From positions 1-27,808 of the forward strand of contig CAJTRU010000049.1 in assembly GCA_910579085.1 (NCBI GenBank): a stretch of 27,808 nt of DNA, given 5' to 3'. A model generated the notes under the pieces. The model ran no database searches and was not told the origin of the DNA. It saw only the letters and a program-made list of their open reading frames with translations. Below are positions 22,646 to 27,808 of the stretch, in pieces (positions within the stretch are counted from its first letter, which is position 1; every line of letters starts with the position of its first letter). A program made the translations under genes and the position numbers. This DNA comes from an uncultured Lachnospiraceae bacterium (lineage in GTDB: Bacteria > Bacillota > Clostridia > Lachnospirales > Lachnospiraceae).

Positions 22646-25097
22646 ATTCATTATTTTTCATTCTTTCTACAAGGTTTTCTTTATGCAAAAGTTTTATGCT
22701 ATAATCTGCAAGACATTGTTGTGTAAGAAACATAATAATAATATATAGTAAGACTGGAAGCCATGGAAATGAATAAACCATATCTGTACCATACTGTATT
22801 ACTGCCATAACAAGTGCATAGCCAAGCAGGCTGCCTAAAATAAGGGTGCAGATAGCAGATGTTCCTGTATAAGTTAGTATTTCCAGTTTAAACATAGTTT
22901 TAAGCTGTATGTCTGTCATGCCAGTTGCTTGTAAAATACCAAGTTCTTTTTTGCGTGAATACAGGTTTGTAATTATTGTATTTACAAGGTTAATAATTCC
23001 AAATATTACAAGGAAGACGGCTAGTACATATAGTATAATTTTCTGGGAGAAATATTCATCTTCATAGTATGCCCGTAGTTCTGGCTTAGATGATATATAA
23101 AGGTTTTCTTCCATTCCATAGGTTTCTTCTAATATTGTTCCAACATCTTTGGTAAGTTCTGGGTCTGTTGTAATTTCATAGCCATAAACTGTATTTAGCC
23201 TTGTCCATTTGTCCAGTATTTCAGATGGCATCATAAAAGAGCTTCCTATAATAGAAACTGGAAGGCGTTTTGTCCTGTTTTTAGTGCGCCACTGGCTGGG
23301 TTTGACTGTGGCAATAACTGGAAGCTGGTATTCTTTTCTTGCACCGTTCCCATCGTAAATAACTATATCTACAATGTCGCCTGCCGAAAGCGGGTTTTCA
23401 CGCAGATGGGTAATATATTCATTGGTTATAATAAGTCCTGGTTTTTCTAAAAGGTCTTTATATGTACCAGGGCCATTATAGTCCATTTCTTTTAGGAGCT
23501 GGAAATCTTGTTTTGTTATACCATTTAATCCTGCCATCGGATAGTCTTTGCTGCCAGACAGTGCTATAGAGGCAGCTGCCATATAGTTCCATGGGGTTAC
23601 TTCCGTAACTCCTTTTATATTTTCCAGTTCTGTTTTAAGTTCTGCCATAAGGTTTTCTGACTGTAATGCTGAAAGGGTTTTCATGCGGCTCTCAAGGCTT
23701 GTATCATTGCCAAAGCCTGACGGGGTATCCAGGGATATCTGGTATTCTCCTGATGGAAACGAAAATTCTACACTTGATGCGGGGTCGTATGATACAATAT
23801 AGCTGGAAATAGTCCCAAGCATTATGCCCGGAATAATAAGTGAACACATTGCCAGCCAGTGCTTTTTTCTGTTTCTTTTAAGGCTGGTTACTGCAAGGCG
23901 GGCAGGCGAAAGCCTGTGGTATTTATATTTTTTTCTGGATGTTTCTTTATTTGTATAACCTGTGTAACTGGCTGCTGCAACAGGTGAAAATGATGCAGCA
24001 GTCCTGCCTGGCTTTATAACAGAAATGCCTGTAAATAGTAGTGACAGAAACAGGCAGGATATAGCAGAATTTATGCAGTTTCTGGTATTAAAGCCACCAG
24101 GTACAAGGGCATATCCAAAGATGCCACCTGCTAAAAGCCCTGGAATGCTGCCAGTAACAGACAGGAATAATCCCTCATATAAAACCATGGTTTTAATCTG
24201 TTTCTGCGTCATTCCTAATGTCTGCATCTGGCCATATACACGTATTTTCCCAGTAATGGAAATATAGAAAATATTATAGATAACAATTATTGCTGCTATT
24301 AGTACAAGAAAAATAACAAGTACAAGTGTAATTATGTCACTTACTGCCAGTTTTGATAATAATGACTGGTTAAAAAAAGAATAATTAAGCTCTGTCTGTT
24401 CTGCACTAATGCCAGCTTCTGCTGCTAATTCCATAATCTGTTCTTCAACTTTGCCAGTATCCATGTTCCACGCATTATTTATAATAATATCTGCGTCAGC
24501 AAATTCTCCTTTAACACCTGTAAGTTTCATGGCAAGTGGAAGTGAAACGTAGATAGTTTGTGAATTGGCTGCTTTAGAATGTTTTGTTGAAATAGCAGAA
24601 ATTTTATAGTTTCTGGAAGTCCCGTCTCCCAAATTAATTGTTATGCTGTCACCAGGCCTGGCTTGTGCCATGCCAGTTCTTTCAAGGTATTCCTGTGGTA
24701 TCATAATTTCATTTCCGCCTGATGGAAGGCTGCCATAATAAGGTATATTATCCCTTTCCATATAATTTTTATCCTGCCATATAACTTTTAGACGGGTGTT
24801 TCCGTTTTTGGCTGAGCCTGCAAAAACTGAGAGCCCTTCCCATTCCGTTCTGCTATCTTTTCTTAATATTTCTGCTTGTTGTAATGTAATGCTTTTAAAG
24901 GAAACCTGGGAAATATCTTTTAATAATGCAAGTTTTTCCTCCTGTGTCCCTGATATATATAACATAAAAGCAAATATTAAAGTTGTTGAAAGCATAATTG
25001 TTATACATGTAAGTATGTTTCTTGGCATATTGTTCTTTAAGTCACGCATTGCAAGCTTTTTTATAACTGCTTTGTTATGGTTACTGTCCATTCCCAT
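22644..25097 (-). CDS. FtsX-like ABC permease of a peptide-resistance type exporter
   Basis: An 817-aa membrane protein with two FtsX/MacB-like permease halves and about eight transmembrane segments: one near the N-terminus (TCITIMLSTTLIFAFMLYIS), three in the middle of the first half, one starting the second half (LAMCSLIIPGIMLGTISSYI) and three at the end. Large extracellular domains lie between segments 1-2 and 5-6. This is the architecture of bacitracin/lantibiotic-resistance and related permeases. The ATG at 25097-25095 overlaps the ATPase stop (TAATG), has AGGTGG 5 bases ahead, and is preferred over the GTG at 25106. It is the last gene of the four-gene operon; the partner ATPase is immediately upstream. 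Confidence 0.88.
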   Translation of the reverse strand: MGMDSNHNKAVIKKLAMRDLKNNMPRNILTCITIMLSTTLIFAFMLYISGTQEEKLALLKDISQVSFKSITLQQAEILRKDSRTEWEGLSVFAGSAKNGNTRLKVIWQDKNYMERDNIPYYGSLPSGGNEIMIPQEYLERTGMAQARPGDSITINLGDGTSRNYKISAISTKHSKAANSQTIYVSLPLAMKLTGVKGEFADADIIINNAWNMDTGKVEEQIMELAAEAGISAEQTELNYSFFNQSLLSKLAVSDIITLVLVIFLVLIAAIIVIYNIFYISITGKIRVYGQMQTLGMTQKQIKTMVLYEGLFLSVTGSIPGLLAGGIFGYALVPGGFNTRNCINSAISCLFLSLLFTGISVIKPGRTAASFSPVAAASYTGYTNKETSRKKYKYHRLSPARLAVTSLKRNRKKHWLAMCSLIIPGIMLGTISSYIVSYDPASSVEFSFPSGEYQISLDTPSGFGNDTSLESRMKTLSALQSENLMAELKTELENIKGVTEVTPWNYMAAASIALSGSKDYPMAGLNGITKQDFQLLKEMDYNGPGTYKDLLEKPGLIITNEYITHLRENPLSAGDIVDIVIYDGNGARKEYQLPVIATVKPSQWRTKNRTKRLPVSIIGSSFMMPSEILDKWTRLNTVYGYEITTDPELTKDVGTILEETYGMEENLYISSKPELRAYYEDEYFSQKIILYVLAVFLVIFGIINLVNTIITNLYSRKKELGILQATGMTDIQLKTMFKLEILTYTGTSAICTLILGSLLGYALVMAVIQYGTDMVYSFPWLPVLLYIIIMFLTQQCLADYSIKLLHKENLVERMKNNE

Positions 25098-25774
25098 TAT
25101 AACCACCTGCTTTCTGAGATTTTTCCATCTTCCAGGTGTATAATGTTTCTGGCAAGCTGGGCAATTTCTTCGTTATGTGTAATCATAATTATAGTCTGTA
25201 GGAAGCGTTCCCCCATGCTTTTTAAAAGACCAAGTATATCCTGGCTGGTGCGGCTGTCTAAATTTCCTGTAGGTTCATCTGCAAGCAGTATAGATGGCCT
25301 GGCTGCCAGTGCCCTTGCAATTGCAACTCTCTGCTGCTCGCCGCCAGATAGCTGGTTTGGCATGTTTTTTATCTTTTTTTCAAGTCCAGCCCTTTGGACT
25401 ATTTCCATAATAAAGTTTTTATCTGGCTGGTTTCCGTCAAGTTCTGATGGCAGTATAATATTTTCATAAACATTTAACATAGGCACAAGGTTGTAGGACT
25501 GGAATACAAAACCAATCTGGCGGCGGCGCAGTATTGCAAGCCTGTCCCTGTCCATCTTGGACAAATCCTTGCCTTCAAGTATGACACTGCCTTCTGTGGG
25601 GGTGTCAAGCCCGCCTAATATATGAAGGAGCGTGGATTTGCCGCTTCCACTAGAGCCAGTAATTGCTGTAAAAGTACCTTGTTCTATTGAAAGGTCTATG
25701 CCATCCAGTGCTTTTACTATGGCAGCTCCATTATTATAGTATTTTTTAAGTCCTTTTACTTTTAAAATATCCAT
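25097..25774 (-). CDS. ABC transporter ATP-binding protein, LolD/MacB/BceA-like
   Basis: A 225-aa ATPase with Walker A GSSGSGKST at about 40-48, Q-loop VFQSYNLVPMLNVYENI, signature LSGGEQQRVAIARALA, Walker B ILLADEPTGNLD and H-loop MITHN. Length and sequence suit the LolD/MacB/BceA subgroup that works with FtsX-like permeases. The start ATG (25774-25772) follows GGGAGG; an upstream in-frame ATG at 25807 adds 11 residues without a ribosome binding site. Translation is coupled to the permease by a TAATG overlap. It probably drives export or removal of cell-envelope-active peptides. Confidence 0.92.
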   Translation of the reverse strand: MDILKVKGLKKYYNNGAAIVKALDGIDLSIEQGTFTAITGSSGSGKSTLLHILGGLDTPTEGSVILEGKDLSKMDRDRLAILRRRQIGFVFQSYNLVPMLNVYENIILPSELDGNQPDKNFIMEIVQRAGLEKKIKNMPNQLSGGEQQRVAIARALAARPSILLADEPTGNLDSRTSQDILGLLKSMGERFLQTIIMITHNEEIAQLARNIIHLEDGKISESRWL

Positions 25775-25829
25775 GATAACCTCCCATTCCGCCTCTAGGC
25801 GGCACAAATACTATTTCCTGCTTCTTATC

Positions 25830-25874
25830 CATATATAATAAAACAGGGCTGTCTGGCATGTTTTATTATGTATG
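25830..25874. promoter_or_regulatory. Long inverted repeat between kinase and ATPase genes
   Basis: 16-nt arms (25830-25845 and 25859-25874) pair with one G-T wobble and enclose 13 bases. It sits 55-100 bases before the ATPase start on the minus strand, where the promoter of the ABC pair would be. Candidate response-regulator binding site, or a hairpin separating kinase and transporter transcription. Confidence 0.5.
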
Positions 25875-25951
25875 TTTATAAAGTATCTTAGCACTGTAAT
25901 ATTTCAAAATCATCTCATAACGGAAATAAAAGGTATCAGTTTTGTAATATT

Positions 25952-26872
25952 TTATTTTGTATTTCTGTTAGGCAGAAAAATAGAAAAGGCACTTCCTTTA
26001 TCTGGGGCAGAATTTACAGTTATATATCCATCCTGCCTTTCTAAAATTTCCCTGGTAATATAAAGTCCCGTTCCTGTACCTGGCTTTCTGTGTACTTTGC
26101 TTTCCCTGTAAAAACGTTTAAATATATCACACTGGTGTTCTGGATGTATTCCAATTCCTGTATCTGAAATTTTAATTCTTGTATAAAACTGCATTGCTTC
26201 CACAGTAATTATAATCCTGCCATTAGCGGGTGTATATTTTACTGCATTATCAAGTACGTTAAATATAGCTTCTTCTGTCCATTTTGGGTCAAAAAAGATG
26301 GAAAGTTCCTGTGGGCACTGGACTTCTATTTCCAGGTTCTTTTGGTCAGCGGATGGAAGTATGGAAGAAACTGCTTTAGAAATAACTGGGAATATAAGGG
26401 ATATTTCTCTTTTCATTATTAACATATGGCTTTCAAGGCGTGACATTTTTATTAAGGACTGGACTAAAAATTCAAGTTTCTGTGTTTGTTCTTTAAGAAT
26501 TTGGAAAAACTGGTGCTTTTCACTGTCAGAAAGCCCGTTTTCTTCCAGGGTGCTGCTATACATCAAGATATTAGAAACTGGTGTTTTAAGCTGGTGTGAA
26601 ATATCAGATATTATCTGCTGTATTTCCTCTTTTTGCATAACAGCCTGTTCCCTGGACATATTTGTCATTTTTATAATTGTATTTAACTTTGCCCTGGTTT
26701 TTGATGAAAGTGTTTCAAGATACATATCATTTATAGTATCTTGTCCAGAAATAATATTATCCAGGGTGTTACATACAGACTGGACAAGAAGTATATACTT
26801 GTGCCGGAAATAAAAATAGCTTCCCAAAAGTACAGATACCTGTATTGTAACAAATAATAATAGATTACTCAT
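25952..26872 (-). CDS. Sensor histidine kinase, almost no extracellular domain
   Basis: A 306-aa membrane kinase. One clear transmembrane segment lies right at the N-terminus (LLLFVTIQVSVLLGSYFYF). A short HAMP-less linker leads to the DHp domain with H-box His93 (SDISHQLKTPVSNI). The ATPase domain has the N-box (FNVLDNAVKYTP), G1 (DTGIGI) and G2 (GTGTGLYI). With no sensor domain outside the membrane, it probably senses through the membrane or through the partner transporter, as Bce-type kinases do. The start ATG 26872 has GAGGG upstream; an alternative ATG at 26884 overlaps the response regulator stop (ATGA). Translation is likely coupled to the regulator. Confidence 0.9.
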   Translation of the reverse strand: MSNLLLFVTIQVSVLLGSYFYFRHKYILLVQSVCNTLDNIISGQDTINDMYLETLSSKTRAKLNTIIKMTNMSREQAVMQKEEIQQIISDISHQLKTPVSNILMYSSTLEENGLSDSEKHQFFQILKEQTQKLEFLVQSLIKMSRLESHMLIMKREISLIFPVISKAVSSILPSADQKNLEIEVQCPQELSIFFDPKWTEEAIFNVLDNAVKYTPANGRIIITVEAMQFYTRIKISDTGIGIHPEHQCDIFKRFYRESKVHRKPGTGTGLYITREILERQDGYITVNSAPDKGSAFSIFLPNRNTK

Positions 26873-26880
26873 TGTTTCCC

Positions 26881-27570
26881 TCATTTCTGTGTTGTTTTTT
26901 TCATCCACTGGTAGCCCATTCCATAAACGGTTTTTATATATGTACCAGAATTATCTTCAATTTTTTTCCTTAACCTGCTTATATTAATAGTCAGGGTGTG
27001 TTCATCTACAAAATTTCCTTCTATATCCCATAGTTTTTCCAATAAGACCTGCCTTGTAAGGATTTGTCCTGGGTTTTTGCAAAAAATAGCCAGCAACTTA
27101 AATTCTGTAGGTGTAAGGGAAAGTAAAACGTTATTTTTCTTTACTGCTATTGTTTCAAAGTTAATTTCAAGGTTTCCAGAAAACAGGGTGGAGGTTTCTA
27201 TGTCCTGCTGCCCACACCGTCTTAGGATTGCCTGTATACGCTGCATAAGTATTTTTATATTAAATGGCTTGGTAATATAATCATCTGCTCCAGCATTAAA
27301 CCCCTGTATTATATCTTCATCCAAATCCCTGGCTGTTAAAAATATAATTGGTGTTTTACTTTTCTTTCTTATTTCTATAGCTAAAGCAATCCCGTTTCCA
27401 TCTGGCAGGTTTATATCCAGGATAAATAAAGACCAGTTTCTGCCTGATGCCAAATCATATGCCTGGCTGGCATTATATGCAGGTACTGGTTTATAGCCGT
27501 TTTTTTGCAGATGGAAACAGAGCCCATCATTAAGCAGTTCATCATCTTCAATAATTAATATTTCTTCCAT
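26881..27570 (-). CDS. OmpR/PhoB-family response regulator
   Basis: A 229-aa two-component regulator. The receiver domain (1-115) has acidic Asp9/Asp10, phospho-acceptor Asp52 (LDINLPDG), Thr79 and Lys101. The C-terminal winged helix (about 130-229) has LTPTEFKLLAIF, the recognition-helix region DEHTLTINISRLRKKIE and YIKTVYGMGYQW. It is first in the operon regulator-kinase-ATPase-permease, so it probably controls the transporter genes. The AAGGAG ribosome binding site is slightly far from ATG (about 11 bases). The kinase gene follows with overlap or near-overlap. Confidence 0.95.
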   Translation of the reverse strand: MEEILIIEDDELLNDGLCFHLQKNGYKPVPAYNASQAYDLASGRNWSLFILDINLPDGNGIALAIEIRKKSKTPIIFLTARDLDEDIIQGFNAGADDYITKPFNIKILMQRIQAILRRCGQQDIETSTLFSGNLEINFETIAVKKNNVLLSLTPTEFKLLAIFCKNPGQILTRQVLLEKLWDIEGNFVDEHTLTINISRLRKKIEDNSGTYIKTVYGMGYQWMKKTTQK

Positions 27571-27617
27571 AATGGCACTTTCTCCTTGTATTTATTTATT
27601 ACATGCCTGGGATGGTA

Positions 27618-27646
27618 ATTATAACATATATCCGGGATTTTATAAA
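27618..27646 (-). promoter_or_regulatory. Promoter of the two-component/ABC operon
   Basis: On the minus strand TTTATA (27646-27641), 17 bases, TATAAT (27623-27618), with a TGT extension before the -10. The start near 27611 gives a leader of about 40 nt. Confidence 0.6.
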
Positions 27647-27647
27647 C

Positions 27648-27808
27648 GGATGTGTTGTAAAAAACCATGTCCATTTCATAAATTACTGTATTCTGAAAAT
27701 ATATGATGGATAATTTCCAGTTATCTGGTGTTTGTGTATAACGGACGGTTTCTGTGCCAGAGCCACAATATTCCATACAGGGGCACGCTTCCGCTACGTT
27801 AACCCACG
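27648..27808 (-). other. Open reading frame at the window edge, nature unknown
   Basis: On the minus strand a frame is open from the window edge through ATG 27776 and on to 27555. It includes a stretch reading VAEACPCMEYCGSGTETVRY. No ribosome binding site precedes the ATG, and the likely promoter of the response regulator lies inside the 3' part, so the whole 73-codon ORF is unlikely to be a real gene. The edge part could be the end or remnant of a gene outside the window. Confidence 0.25.

Overview
The window looks like chromosomal DNA from an AT-rich, low-GC Gram-positive anaerobe, most likely a Lachnospiraceae-type Clostridium relative. The reasons are strong AGGAGG-type ribosome binding sites, a long Firmicutes-type SRP RNA next to tadA, a short Mrp with an N-terminal cysteine cluster, a PD-(D/E)XK protein with Gly-Met-Glu-Arg repeats, and a secreted leucine-rich-repeat (LRR) family of the kind expanded in gut Lachnospiraceae. 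The genus assignment is inference. No intact mobile element, CRISPR array, tRNA or rRNA gene was seen.

Region 1 (1-10567, all + strand) is a secretome island. A consensus-like promoter and a roughly 290-nt leader, with a 10-codon mini-ORF and two hairpins, precede a secreted subtilase. Its C-terminal half carries an H-x3-D-x3-H motif like zinc-dependent phospholipase C proteins. A tandem family of secreted LRR paralogues follows. One is an in-frame fusion of two copies with a buried second signal peptide. One is intact. One is cut short by a 2-base contraction in an A-run. One has two in-frame nonsense codons. An orphan LRR scrap lies between two of them. A membrane-anchored unknown protein and a strong terminator close the island. 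It reads as an actively recombining and decaying surface or secreted protein cluster.

Region 2 (10568-16961) holds a doubtful 113-aa ORF, an Rpn-like PD-(D/E)XK protein, a hemerythrin-CheX-like-response-regulator fusion (-), the Fe-S carrier Mrp (-), a 410-aa protein with an Asn/Asp/Lys-rich linker (+) and a GNAT acetyltransferase (-).

Region 3 (17116-20226, +) starts with tadA and the SRP RNA, which has a perfect consensus promoter and a clear terminator. dnaX, which often follows these two, is not the next gene. Instead there is a WYL-type regulator, a GyrI-like ligand-binding protein and a ClbS/DfsB-family protein, together a plausible small-molecule sensing and self-protection module.

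Region 4 (20227-27808) has a NatAB-like ABC-2 exporter (+). Convergent to it is a four-gene operon (-): OmpR-type response regulator, histidine kinase with almost no sensor domain, LolD/BceA-like ATPase and FtsX-like permease. This is the layout of antimicrobial-peptide sensing and resistance modules. A 16-bp-arm inverted repeat lies between the kinase and the ATPase. An ORF of unknown nature runs off the right edge.
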